Position numbers and translations under genes: made by a program. Shown piece after piece: positions 11,558 through 52,880 of a stretch of 64,000 nt of DNA (position 1 is the first letter of the stretch; every line of letters starts with the position of its first letter). The notes under the pieces were generated by a model. It saw only the letters and a list, made by a program, of their open reading frames with translations, was not told where the DNA came from and searched no databases. Origin of the DNA: Dermanyssus gallinae (lineage: Eukaryota; Arthropoda; Arachnida; Mesostigmata; Dermanyssidae); NCBI GenBank assembly GCA_003439945.1, contig QVRM01006574.1, forward strand, positions 1,241,501 to 1,305,500, in the 5' to 3' direction.

Positions 11558-11561
<4 letters not shown>
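10242..11561 (+). mobile_element. mariner DNA transposon, near intact
   Basis: The 1320-bp element is flanked by TA on both sides and bounded by inverted repeats: GTGTGTTCAAAACGTATCGC at the left end and the complementary GCGATACGTTTTGAACACAC at the right. Internally it codes for a mariner transposase on the plus strand (10447-11507). Both flanks are (TA)n arrays, as expected for a transposon that integrates at TA. The complete terminal repeats show a recent or well preserved insertion, but the transposase has three lesions. Confidence 0.96.
10447..11507 (+). pseudogene. mariner transposase (DD34D), broken by stop codons and a frameshift
   Basis: The start is ATG at 10447 (MDQRTCIKFCVKNEIKC), about 205 bp inside the left terminus. 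The N-terminal helix-turn-helix half includes NVYRWYKMFSEGREDVNDEE, GRPSTSTTDEK and ITVREVAEDLNISIGS. The catalytic triad is intact: VITGDESWVYGYD, then HHDNAPAH, then PYSPDLAPCDFF, with exactly 34 residues between the second and third Asp. Codon 169 is TAA at 10951 in the KAQ-SQW motif. A one-base shift follows in an A8 run (11397-11404), and in the shifted frame a TAG precedes KCFEDWKNRWHKC, which runs to GDKIDIHE and a stop at 11505-11507. The length of about 350 residues is normal for the family. The copy cannot make full transposase. Confidence 0.95.
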
Positions 11562-11596
<35 letters not shown>

Positions 11597-11609
11597 AGCG
11601 AATATCTAT

Positions 11610-11620
11610 CAACATCGTAT

Positions 11621-11657
<37 letters not shown>

Positions 11658-11664
11658 GATGTTG
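11610..11664. repeat. (TA)n array bounded by perfect inverted repeats
   Basis: CAACATCGTATA (11610-11621) and TATACGATGTTG (11653-11664) are perfect inverted repeats enclosing a pure (TA)n core of about 30 bp. The whole could fold as a cruciform. It lies just right of the mariner's right (TA)n flank. Confidence 0.85.
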
Positions 11665-14510
11665 AGCGTAAAGGACAAATGGGACCTGAGCGATCTCCGT
11701 GGAAACCAATGATGTTCTTAGGTTTTATAAGTATAAATACAAATAATCCTTGTGCACATATGTTTTATAATTTTTGTTTATATGCCACTATCCTACACGC
11801 TGATTTAAAGTAATTATTCTGGCATGTTCAGGCTTGACTCACAAGTTTTCGAGGCTACCCAAAAACCTATCTAGCGTCCTTATTTCTCGGCTCAAACCGA
11901 TGCATAACTGGTGCAAATCTATCATGAGCAGCAATAAACGTTAACATAATATGGCTGTGATAGGGCGAAAACAAACAATGCACTTCCAAGTATTCAACCG
12001 ATTTTAGGTAATAAGTCTAAGTCCGTCTAAAATCGCCACCATATCGAGTTATGTATATTTTGTATTAACCTGAATAAAGTGGTGGCATCTTAAAGTCATA
12101 ACATGAAGCTATGATATAAATATTACCACTTAGACAAAGTTTAACTTAAAAACTGCCCGCCGCAAGAAACTTGTTTTGAGTATTGCTTTAGTATTTTGAC
12201 TTCAATGCTTTAGTGTCTTGGTGTGGTGGCAAGTTGTTTTGGCACCGTTGTGAGGGTGAGGAGAGCACTCATTTTTTAAACCTTGTTTAAGGTGTATGTT
12301 CCAAAATTTTTACTTCTTGTTTTACAAATGTGTTATGGCGTATTAGGAACAAGCGTCGGTCCAGCTACTTTTAAGTTTTTTTTCTATTAAATATCGACCG
12401 TCGGCTTGGCTTATGCCAACGGAAGCTGTTTTTGCAACATTATATATACTGCCATAAATTCAAACTAAAGAAGCTAACATAGTATGCGGTCGAAATAAAG
12501 CCCTGGCAACGAATGTGTAATGCAGAACATTTTTCTAACAGTCTCAGTTTGAGACTCTGTTTGGCCAAATTCCCAGCTTGCTTCAAGTGTCGAGATCGAG
12601 TGGCATGGTAAAAATGTGCAAGAAAGCACTAAACGCACGGTGATGCAATTTGTGGTGACTCAAGGATTTTCCGAAAGCTTAGTATCATGCAAGAACGAGT
12701 ACATCAGTCGAGTTGGCCCAGTACAGAATTGTTTTGCTTCTCCTTGTTGTCGAAATATAAAAACAACGCGTTGCCAATCAAATGGTGAGTGAACATGCTG
12801 GAGGTTCGCAATACAGTTGGTCATCCACATCTCAGTATGTCGAACAACCCCGAACGCCATAGTACCGCACTATCTTTCATGTCTAAGCTGCTCTGTTTAG
12901 CCGCCGCCACCGTTGTTGTCAGTGCAATCTATGCCATAGTTAAGCCCGCCCGCCGCAACTCGAAACCATACGAAAAGATCACCAGCTGGAAGTTTGTCGT
13001 GTTCTTTCAAGTCACTTAAGTTTGCTGAAGCCTTTCAGTTCGACACTGCACCCTCACTGACTGCGAACATCGGGTACGCAAGTGTCGTGGAAATGGCTAC
13101 AGTGGAGTACAAAAAGTTTAGAGTGTCATGTCTCCCGAATGCCCTCCCCAATGGCGAGCTCGACAGAACTTTTCAATCGCTTTAACCGAATCATCAAAAT
13201 CACTGATGAATCCTACCCAAACTGAAGCACGACAGTTAGCACTGGGACTAGATTGGGTGAGCTAGACATGTGCACGCAGCCTGTGCCTAATATGAACAGT
13301 GTCTCTTAGGCTTCTCTTGCCTAGTTTCCTGCAAAGGCGTTTTAATCCAATGTAGAAGACGCGTAGAAATTCATATTGTAATAGAGTAAAGTTCAAACTA
13401 CGCGATTGTGGCCAGTACCGCTGCTTCAGCGGCTAAGGAAGGTCCGGGGCTCGTTTCAGTGCATATGACACTTGCAGCTACCGACGACAGCATAAGGATC
13501 CAGGCACTAACATACACCCCCATATATAGCTAGAGGTAAAAACGTTTCTAAGGAGTTTGTTCTGAATTATACACCATCATCCGTCTAATACGAGTTTAAA
13601 ATCACCGTGAGGTATGCCTACCAAGGGGCGAACCTGTGGAGGGATCTAGCATTTTCCTTAACATGCCCTGTGGCAGAATGGCCGCGGACTCTTAGCGATG
13701 TGATTCATTACTTACTCTCAATGAGCATCGCTCAAAGAAAATTCGACCAACAACGGGGATCGACGGCAATCACACTAACAAGTAAACAGACCAAAGAGCC
13801 GCTGCATCAGTGTCATCATATGCTGGCATACCTTTCATAATAGCCGCTCAATTTAGGGACACGGGATGTTTTTGGCTACCGTTGCCATGCCAGAGCATGT
13901 CGCCTATAAAATTTTCCAAATGTGTTTGAACACATAAAGTTATTACTTATTACCGCGCGCAACGTGAGATCAGACAGAAAGCTCTATGAGCTCGAGGATA
14001 TAGCTCGACGTACTAAGGTGGCGACTATATGTGTTATCGACACTTGTTTGCTACATTTTAAACTCTATCCGATTTCACCGGGCCCTGGTAGATACTCAGG
14101 GACGGCAATAATGATACATTGCGCCTTGACAATATAGCTACTGAATTCTTGTAATTAGGGTATATACTGGTAATTTTCCGGCCATAAATTATATTACTCG
14201 ATTTGACTCTGGTACCTGTCTTGACCATATTATTGTTGGAACAGGTCTCGCTATGGCCTCAGTGCTTCACAAGCATGGAAAGTAGCTGTAACGCCAGTCG
14301 TCCTTGATGAGGACGTTGTAGGTCACTACTCCTGCTTAATTAAACATTTTTCTAGGCCTAACTAACTAGGGATAACTTCTTTCCTCAAGCTCTTGACAAA
14401 TCCTATCAGAACGGTGTAAACCTTGGCATAAATCTCCTATCTGGATGCATGTAAAGATGCAGATATATGTATAAGCGAAGATAAAGCTGAATCGAGGAGA
14501 AATTGCACAG
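11665..14510. other. AT-rich stretch with no supported gene
   Basis: No recognisable coding or mobile sequence is visible. Plus-strand frames at 12789-13019 and 12994-13185 contain a hydrophobic run but no known domain, and their length is within chance expectation. Confidence 0.5.
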
Positions 14511-14638
14511 ACGAAGTCAAAGCAATACCGAGTATTACCGAGCGTGGGAGGGTGAGGATTTAGTGAATTCCACACTAATCACGTAGACTGCTAGTGACGC
14601 ATGTGCATTATGCATTCTCAAAACCTTTTAGAAAAAAA
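14511..14638 (+). mobile_element. Short poly(A) SINE-like element, copy B (diverged)
   Basis: It shares CAAAG-AATACCGAG, CACACTA-TCACG-AG-CTGC and TAGTG-CGCATGTGCAT-ATGC with the copies at 249-396 and 50701-50844, and ends in a short A run. It is shorter in the middle and clearly older. I could not find a target duplication around it. It lies about 570 bp before a decayed LINE. Confidence 0.7.
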
Positions 14639-15204
14639 GGTGGCCTTTTCCCGATCCAGAATTTCCACGCTGCTAAGCCATTCTGCTCACTTTACCTTGC
14701 GTTTATTCAGATGGAAACACTGCTGACTTGCGTTCGTCGCTGCTGCATTCGGAATAAGACAAATACGACCTTGCACCTTTAGGGGTGTCAGGCCAATTGG
14801 CCGTCTGATATTGCCGACGTTTTTGCCTGTTATTTCACAGCGTCGAGCAAAATCCCTTCTAAACATTATTTTTGATCTTATTCTTTTTGTCGCACTGATT
14901 CCTTTTTAATTTGTTAGATTCCGTCATGTTTCCCTACACGATTCAATAAAAGCCGCTTCTGGTAAAAGCTTCAGTCACTTTAGCTCGGACAAACTTCCAT
15001 TTTCATATATATTTAACCTCTCACATATCTTCGGTGTTTTTCCTCCATCTTTAAGCTGCCTATTAGCATAAGCTGTAGGCTACATTAGAAATTAGATGTA
15101 TTGATCTAGTTATATAACTTTTCATGTTGCTGCTTATTATTTGGCCAAATATCTAAATCCAAAAGCGAGAAATCTGCTCCGTCTGGTTAGCGCCCCATTT
15201 ATCT
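14639..15204. other. Stretch with no supported feature
   Basis: AT-rich sequence. It may include the 5' part of the LINE that becomes recognisable from about 15205, but no motif supports this. Confidence 0.4.
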
Positions 15205-16660
15205 ATGCTCGTTTCTCTAAGCTCTTTGAACGGTACGCCAAATCCCACCTGTTACTGTCCTTTTTCAAATTTTAAAATGTTTTTGCCGGGCAAGTCTTGC
15301 AATGCCGTGATCTGTGACACATACGAATTTAGTAAAGCCAACCATTCCGGCGGAAACGCGTGGTTAACTCCGTTCCTCGACGTCGCAAATGGGATTTAGT
15401 GTCCCCTAACAATTTTGCTGACCATCTGTCCTGAGTTCTAATTTAAAGGCCTAGCAATTCATTGGTTGTCCTGCTACCTTCCTGACTGGCGTAAATGTGT
15501 CTGTGCGGTCTCTGCGTGTTTCTCGGGACACTATCTTTGTCGTAGGGTACTTAAATGGTATACCCTATGATCGCATGTCATTGGTATGCACTTGAATGGA
15601 ATCTAAAATATCTTGTTTACACCTGCCTCTGCAAGCTTCTTGTAACGCAGATGACCTCTCAGCAAATACGCGCCTACAAACAATTTCTCTATTTGAGGAC
15701 ATACATTCTTTCATCTCTGGACCAGAGCATTTTATGGACACCTTCGTTTGCCTTAAGTTGACGCTCAATGAACAAAAAGCCGAGATAGAACTTTTCAAAC
15801 GTCATCACGCTAAAGTTTGGGTGCTAGGAAACGTAGTTGCTATCGGTGCTTCAAAAATCGATCTGTCTCAAACGGCTAAATGTCTGGGTGTACCGTGAGC
15901 GAGAATTTAGACTGGCTACAACACGTTCATTCTCTACGTCGTAGGTGTTACTCAGAAACTGCGGCTTCAAAACTTTGGGCTCCATCCCGACGACCTAATT
16001 GCACGTTAGAATGCTCTTCTTGTACCACGCATTTATTTTACGGAATTCTCATTTTATGTAGTAGCCCTTTCAACTTTCTCCGCTGCGTAGAGACTGCGCA
16101 GAATGATGCTGTCTGTACTGCGGTGTCGCTGGTGCAATCCCCGTTGCTGATCGAATTTTTTTGAGCGGTGCTCATTGAGAATCGATGACAAACCATACCG
16201 CTAAGAGTCTCTGGGCATACTGTCACGAAAACTGCTGGGAAACCCTAAATAACCCAACATGTCTGCTAATGGTGCTGCACTAATCTCCCCTGATATAAAA
16301 GGCTGGCATGTGTATTTAGGTGTACATGTCACGCAAAAATTAAATCCAATCCAAAAATCCTACTACTTTCCGTCTACTTGGGCCCTTCAGCGCTTGCACT
16401 GTCATGGCTCGGCGCAACATATTGAGCTTGCAAAAGCTCTATATTTTCCTGGCGGCGTGTTTTAAGTTCAAAATTGTGGTCATAGAGGGAGACTGCCATG
16501 TTTAACATAACACTTACCCCTATACGTAAGGCTAACAAACCGCGCACTTTCGTATGTTCGTTAGGGGACATATTCTCTGTAACACCGTCTGTATCGTTGG
16601 TAGTGCATGGCATTAAAAATATGTTGCCACTTTGTCGTAACGTCAAACTCCGTCAACCGA
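15205..16660 (+). mobile_element. Decayed LINE with reverse transcriptase and RNase H traces
   Basis: Plus-strand frames show a degenerate LINE. TPFLDVANGI resembles the LDVSNAFD motif. CNADDLSANT is in the place of the YADDL catalytic box. It is followed by LKLTLNEQKAEIELFKRHH and KCLGV with ENLDWLQHVHSLRRR, the usual thumb region. Further on, SPFNFLRCVETAQNDAV resembles the C-terminal VQN region. GWHVYLGVHVTQKLN with HIELAKALYF resembles an RNase H domain (YTDGS and E--A). Elements with RNase H belong to the I/R1/LOA group. Numerous stops and frameshifts show great age. The element ends about 120 bp from transporter exon 7. Confidence 0.65.
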
Positions 16661-16777
16661 TGTGAGCAGTTGCCTAGTTTGCGGGCTGGATAAAGTTATA
16701 ATATATTATCATACATATGAGCAAACTTAAATTTGGGCTGGGTAAGTAGCTAGGCTCTGAGCGCATATTCCACCTAC

Positions 16778-47296
<30,519 letters not shown>

Positions 47297-47352
47297 CTGC
47301 AATCGATTGAACACAAGGATTACGCCCTCCGTTAGGTAGCTGCTTTTGTGTG

Positions 47353-47394
<42 letters not shown>

Positions 47395-47989
47395 GCGGCC
47401 AACTAGAGTGTATGGTCACTATTACGTTCCCGTTAAGTTTACACAGAACGCACATCTTCTGGGAAGCAATGCTTGACTTGTATCTCTTACCTTTAGGAAC
47501 AAATATGGATAAGTTTAGGAACAAAACATCCGGTCGGCGTCTCTACTACATCGAGCAAAACTGCTTTCAATATATAATTTTGCATTATTATGGCTCTTGT
47601 TATAATTGTATTTGTATCCGGTGGCTCTGATTGAGACGACGTTAGTCAAAACAGGAATTACGACCATATTTTATATCACGAGATATTCTTGCAGTGGAAA
47701 TGCAGCCACTTTCGATAACTGCATAGCACTTTACATTCTACAAAACATAATTGATGTTGTTGAATGTCAAGTTTGATTTAAATGTCACCCACCACCAGGT
47801 GCCTAAGTTTGACTTTAATTTTCTTCCATCTACAACATCCAAACAGCGAGGTCGAGTGAATACGACGTTTTAGGTGCATCCGGAATGTCGGCGTCTAGTG
47901 CAAAAGAATCAACGCGAAACGGCATTATTGTGTCATCGGCGTAAATATTACTTTGCAAAACTTACCACCACAAATCTTCAAAAGAATAA
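47297..47989. other. Sequence upstream of CAT exon 1
   Basis: Presumably the next upstream intron of the transporter. It contains (TA)n at 47363-47391. No coding sequence resembling the missing N-terminal exon is visible. Confidence 0.55.
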
Positions 47990-48260
47990 GGTTTTTTTAT
48001 GCTGTATCCAATGAATTAATGAAGGTACCAATGACGAATCCCAGAGGCATTCCGATGTCAACGTATAACCAGGCGGACTCAAGACTTCCTACTGTCACGG
48101 CGTATTTTCTGCTCAAAAGTTGAGATCTAATCCAGTTGAGTCTAGTAGAATTACATACGATGTATTGGAGCATACGCAATCATATCGAATGGCGTAAGCA
48201 CTCCACAGTTGCTGCTACTTCCAAGAAGACTCCAAGACAAATCCTGTTACTCTGAACAGA
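47990..48260 (-). mobile_element. Decayed LINE reverse transcriptase fragment
   Basis: Minus-strand translation gives ICLGVFLEVAATVECLRHSI (compare VFLDVAAAFDCV-H), a stop, then LNWIRSQLLSRKYAVTVGSL and ESAWLYVDIGMPLGFVIGTF (compare GVPQGSVLGP). Both motifs are in correct order and spacing for a jockey-like reverse transcriptase. The catalytic motifs are mutated. Confidence 0.7.
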
Positions 48261-49174
48261 GTCGAGAGTTTCCTGCTATAAGTGTGCAATGCCTAGGTTC
48301 GTAGAATATGATCTACGAAATCGGAACTGGCATGGCGCTCTAATCGTCTCATTGCCAGTTTCTGCAAAATCTTTGGACAAATAGTCATATCACAGGTATG
48401 TATATATATATATATACTAATGATATAAGCTTGCGATCACATTTGCTTATAAATATTAGCACAAAATGAGCTGTCTAATTGTCATTTGGGCATTTTGCCG
48501 TCATTACAAATAAATTGATTACACTTGCTAATGGAGCCAGAACGGACGGATTTTAAAAGGTTTTTAATCCCCCCATTTCTTGTAGTTTCGAGAACCATTT
48601 GCGTTTCGCCAGAAGCGACATGCTCGAGTGCAAAATGGGATTGTCCCTTGCGTCATTGTAACTCTAGTTCAGGGCACACGTAAAAATTTAACAAATTTGA
48701 TCTAATAAGGGGGAGCAATTCGTAAGACTCTACCTTTATATGCCTACAAACTGTTGTTATTTCAACCCACGAGGAAATTTGAAAACTAGACGTATTGGCC
48801 CGGTTTCAAGCATCTACTCCTCTAGCCCGTCATATTCCCTAGACAGTAATTACTTAATCGCCTCGAAAGAAGCAAACGCTTCGCATTTGATACACATTAC
48901 GCCAGTGTGTGTACTGCGTTTGATAGAGTGCACGAACATTGAACCTATCAGCGCTTTCTCGTTGTATTTTCTATAAAACATATTTGTTGTTTAATATGCA
49001 TTCAAATATCCCAACAAAAAAGATGCTGCTTAGTGGTGGATCATTCTCTAAAACGTCTAGTAAGGTGTTCTTAAAGGAGACATAGTTACAAGAAAAAACA
49101 AAAATATGCCTTTTAAAATGCACAATAGTGAATTACCGCAAGCTTACAATTTGATGCTCTTGAGTCTCCCGTCA
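48261..49174. other. Stretch with no supported feature
   Basis: AT-rich sequence with a short (TA)n near 48400. Open frames such as 48740-48976 have no recognisable domain. Confidence 0.5.
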
Positions 49175-49330
49175 AAGATTAAGGCGTCTACCCACGCGCT
49201 GCTTCAGCTTGAGTGTTAGAGGCCCTGGTCCTCCCATTGTCTCGAAAGTTAACGGACTAAATTGGCGTGGATAACCAACGCCAGATTATTTTCTGCATTT
49301 GTTAGCCTCTGCTAACCTGGAAGCATGGCC

Positions 49331-49504
49331 TAAACATTTCAGACTTACCCTCAGTCAAAAAATTCAACGTCCACACGACTGCTTTTCGCATTGCTTCATA
49401 GACGGACCCCCATAAATGTGCGACGGTGAGGCTTGAACCCGCGCCCCTGCGTACCTCCTCCGATCGCGAGACGCAGGCGCATGCACCACCCCACCAGGCT
49501 CGAC
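49331..49504 (-). mobile_element. tRNA-like SINE, copy 2, inserted in the LINE endonuclease domain
   Basis: On the minus strand it begins GTCGAGCCTGGTGGGGTGG, has GGGTTCAAGCC as a B-box-like motif, then GCACATTTATGG and GAAGCAATGCGAAAAGCA, and ends near GAGGGTAAGTCTGAAATG. It is flanked by 12-bp direct repeats, GGAAGCATGGCC (49319-49330) and GGAAGCATGACC (49505-49516). Across the insertion the LINE reading resumes (GHAS to RLAEAN), which proves a precise insertion of about 174 bp. Confidence 0.88.
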
Positions 49505-50700
49505 GGAAGCATGACCTGCTTGGTCTGCACGTGCACCGGTCATCAAAGCCGCTAATGAGTCGGTTACAGTTGCGTAACCGCATACAAGCATGTGGCCACG
49601 CTCAAAGGGGATCAGAGTGAGACCGTCAGATCTGTTTCTATCGTCCCTAGATAGACTCGGAGGTTTCAGTACACACGGAGAGCCAGCAGATCTCAGTGCT
49701 CGACTAAAAGTGTCATTCAAAGCCGAGTGGCGTGCTCTTCGGCCTGCAACTAAAGCGCATGACAAGCCATGTTGGGCCAACGCGTCCGCAAGGTAACGAC
49801 AACGACATCGGTCGAAAATAACAAGCTAACACCAAGCCGCAGTCCTGTACTAATTATTGCTCGTCGTCTCGTCATCCAAAAGAGCCCCTATTCGTGGACA
49901 AGGTAGGGAGGGCATGTAACCAAGCTCCAGCCCCTTGACTAGTAACGGCTAGAAGCCTGGCTTTATCAGCCACAATAGAGGCTCTAACAATCAGGTTTGC
50001 TAATTGCTTTTCTTGCAAGGGGGCTGTCCAACTGCTCGGTGTGGTCCTATCAATGAGAGAGGAGTCAAACAAAGACGACAATTAGTCGGTCAAACTTTGT
50101 TGTTCTACGTTAAAAGCTGTTCACTCGTTTTTATCCATTAATGCCCTAACCCTGTTTGCAGCCTGAGTCAATGATGACACGATTGCGGGTCCAAACAGGA
50201 AAAAAGTGTTTAAGCTAAAAGTTCAGTCGATGAGGATAGGTTACAACCTCTAACTAGACGTGTTCCCCTCGTGGCTGAAAAGCAACGTATAAAGAGGAAC
50301 AGACTGCAGTGGGTCCTCAATTCGGATAGTCTGCCTGTGGCAAAATCCAGTTTGCCTTTCCGGCCGGCTAGTGTTCTTCCAATCCCATTCCCGGCAATAA
50401 AGGCATACTTAACAGCTTTTGGTCAACCTTGTCAACAACGCGACAGCCAGGAAATAAGCTAAGAAGATCTGTTAAATCTAATGGCTCAATTCCGTTGTTG
50501 ACTGAAACATATACATCACATTTGTCAGGGTTAAGGATCAGACTACTATTCACATCAAAGTGAATGACCGTCGTCCAGTACTGTCAGGAGGCCTCTGCCC
50601 AGTACGCCGTCATCTAGGTACCAGGCACAGAACAGGGACCGCAGTGAGTCTATAAATTCCTTGATACACGGACAGAAAAGTGGACCCAGGGGATCACGCT

Positions 50701-50844
50701 TTTCAACGTAATGCCAAAGTAATACCGAGCCTGGGGGTGGGGAGAAATCCGGGTTTAGTGGGTTTGCGAGTCTCACACTAGTCACGCAGGCTGCTAGTGG
50801 CGCATGTGCATCATGCATTCCCGAAACCTCCCAGAAAAAAAAAA
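50701..50844 (+). mobile_element. Short poly(A) SINE-like element, copy C, inserted in the LINE reverse transcriptase
   Basis: It starts TTTCAACGTAATGCCAAAGT, contains CTGCTAGTGGCGCATGTGCA and ends in a run of A. It splits the QGDPLGP motif of the host LINE. The flanks ATCACGCT (50693-50700) and ATCACCCT (50849-50856) are a near-perfect 8-bp target duplication. It is closely related to copy A at 249-396, with the same 5' end. Confidence 0.85.
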
Positions 50845-51490
50845 GGGAATCACCCTGCGTAAGGCCTGTTTGCGATGGCATAGCGTTATGGGGCATGACC
50901 AGATGTGATGTCTGACCATAGGCCAGACTCGTCTGGTAAAACAGTATTTGTTTCGGTAGTCTAATTTGATCACCACCGTCGGCACTTTGTGCAATTGCCG
51001 AAATGCATGGGCACAGTGGACTGATTTCTCTGTATCGTCGGACGTAGCGAATCCTAGCTGGTGCTGTCTAAACCCTACTGAAATAGCATACTTGCTATCG
51101 TAACAGCCGAATTTAGCCGCCAATCGGCGAACGACTGAAGAACACAGACAATCGATTTACTAAAACTAAAACTGCTCACCACTTTGAGGAGCACATGCAA
51201 ATTTTGCAAATACACACTGCATATAAACTTAAAAATAATAATAATAATAATAATATCTTCAGTTTATTCGCTAAACTAGCACCTTCTCAATTATATTTTC
51301 TTTACAGTAACATGCCGCGAGGGACACTAAACATCGTTCTGAAAGTGCTCCTTAGAATAGATTCTTCCCAGCAAATTGCGAGTAGTGCTGTACATCTAAT
51401 GGACTATTAGTAGTGGTTTCTAGTAAGTGGTTTTCAATGATGCGTAACTCTTGAAATAGTCGGACTAACAATGCAGATTAGCACTGTGAA

Positions 51491-51532
51491 CAGTTACAAA
51501 GTTCTGTTTTGTGAAACAGAATTTTGTAACTG
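51491..51532. repeat. Near-perfect 19-bp stem hairpin
   Basis: CAGTTACAAAGTTCTGTTT, loop TGTG, AAACAGAATTTTGTAACTG. Eighteen of nineteen positions pair canonically, and the exception can form a G-U pair in RNA. The stem is shorter than a typical animal pre-miRNA. Confidence 0.9.
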
Positions 51533-52833
51533 CCGCTTGAGAACATTCAGAATTGATTAAAAGACCAGCCTTCGTACTCGACCTTCTAACATGGCGTCGC
51601 CCGGCAATGCATATGTTTACCCACGTTTTTGCAGTTTGGAACTGAAACTAACAGATCTGTGCTTTTCTGTTCAAAACTGGCTTCACAACCAACAGCCTAT
51701 AACGACCAATTTGTCTGATAAAGTAAGACTTTTTGTAGTAGGCATTATTATTTTGCCACATTGTCGAATCTAAGTAATCTAACAAACCGTTAGTCGCATG
51801 AAAATATGCGTGTAGGAACATTTAATCAAACATTTTGTATTTACTCCTACTGACTTTCGATATAAATGTATAAACAGTCTGGTTGTCTACAGGATATACG
51901 CATTTTAGTATTGACAGTGGGTTTATTTTTAATGCAAACATTTCGTCAGCGGCATATTCAAGTGCTTGCACGCTGCATTGGAAGTAAGTAAAACTCAAAG
52001 TTGTAGGCACAGTTAGAAGCAAAAAACGAATTGCTTGAACTCTTTCTTGTCTCTCGGGAATGCAATGTATTCTACGTCTTACAAGACGCCACTGAAGTGG
52101 TCTCATGAAGATAGCAAGCATCTGAGGCCCAGCTACAGATCATCTCACGGAAGCGACCTCCGCAAGAGGCCAGCCATATATGTAATTGTATTGAAAACTT
52201 AAAAATTATATAACCTTATTTGTTAGTATGTAGCAAACTAAATACATTTAAACAAGTTAAACATATTGAGCAAAACTATAGTTATGTCAGAGGGGCACGT
52301 TATTTATATTTATATATATATATATATATATATAGGATGCTTCACTTCCCCAATGCTTTTAAGAAAAACGTTTTCAACACATGTTTTTTGGGAAGCTATA
52401 GTTTTTTGGGAAGCCTCTCAGAACCCCATTGTGGGCTCGAAAACGGATTATTGTTTGTGGTACCGTATGCAAATATGGCCTTTTTTTGGTGCCTTTATTG
52501 AGCTCTGAAATTGAAGCCGATGGAGTGTCGTTTGTACTCCATTTGCTTGAGACCAAGATGCACTCGTCTAGTAATACCCTATCCACAGGAGCAATTTTAC
52601 GGTCAACTATTGTTTACTTATTACTCCAAATCGTTTAGTTAAAGAACAATAAATGCAAATTGCTTATTTCCTTTGAAATACGACAAAACAAGAGTTGTGT
52701 ACTCGTATGTAGATTAACTGTCTAAACAAGTAGTCTAACTGTTAAGGCTGGAGGTCTGGAATGCCTTAACAGGACCTTTGACCTATTTCTGATTAAAACG
52801 CTGCATAATGCCGGAATTAAGTATACAAAAAAC

Positions 52834-52880
<47 letters not shown>

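Larger units (their letters stand above)
49175..51150 (-). mobile_element. Second copy of the LINE with restriction-like endonuclease, with two nested SINEs
   Basis: Read on the minus strand: LAAKFGCYDSKYAIS and HQLGFATSDDTEKSVHCA, then VVIKLDYRN (RT palm start), TGLTQGD, an insertion, then PLGPLFCPCIKEFIDSLRS and CAWYLDDGVLGR with an intact YLDD box. SLILNPDKCDV, RVVDKVDQKLL, and GAWLHALPTL follow. Next come HGLSCALVAGRRARHSALND with SDGLTLIPFERGHMLV and ATVTDSLAAL. After a second insertion it continues RLAEANKCR and LTFETMG. The family is the same as at 37384-39435. The interruptions at 50701-50844 and 49331-49504 are SINE insertions with target duplications. Confidence 0.87.

Noticed and set aside
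12789..13185. Small membrane protein gene
   Set aside because: A single hydrophobic run in a chance-length frame; no conserved features or splice context.
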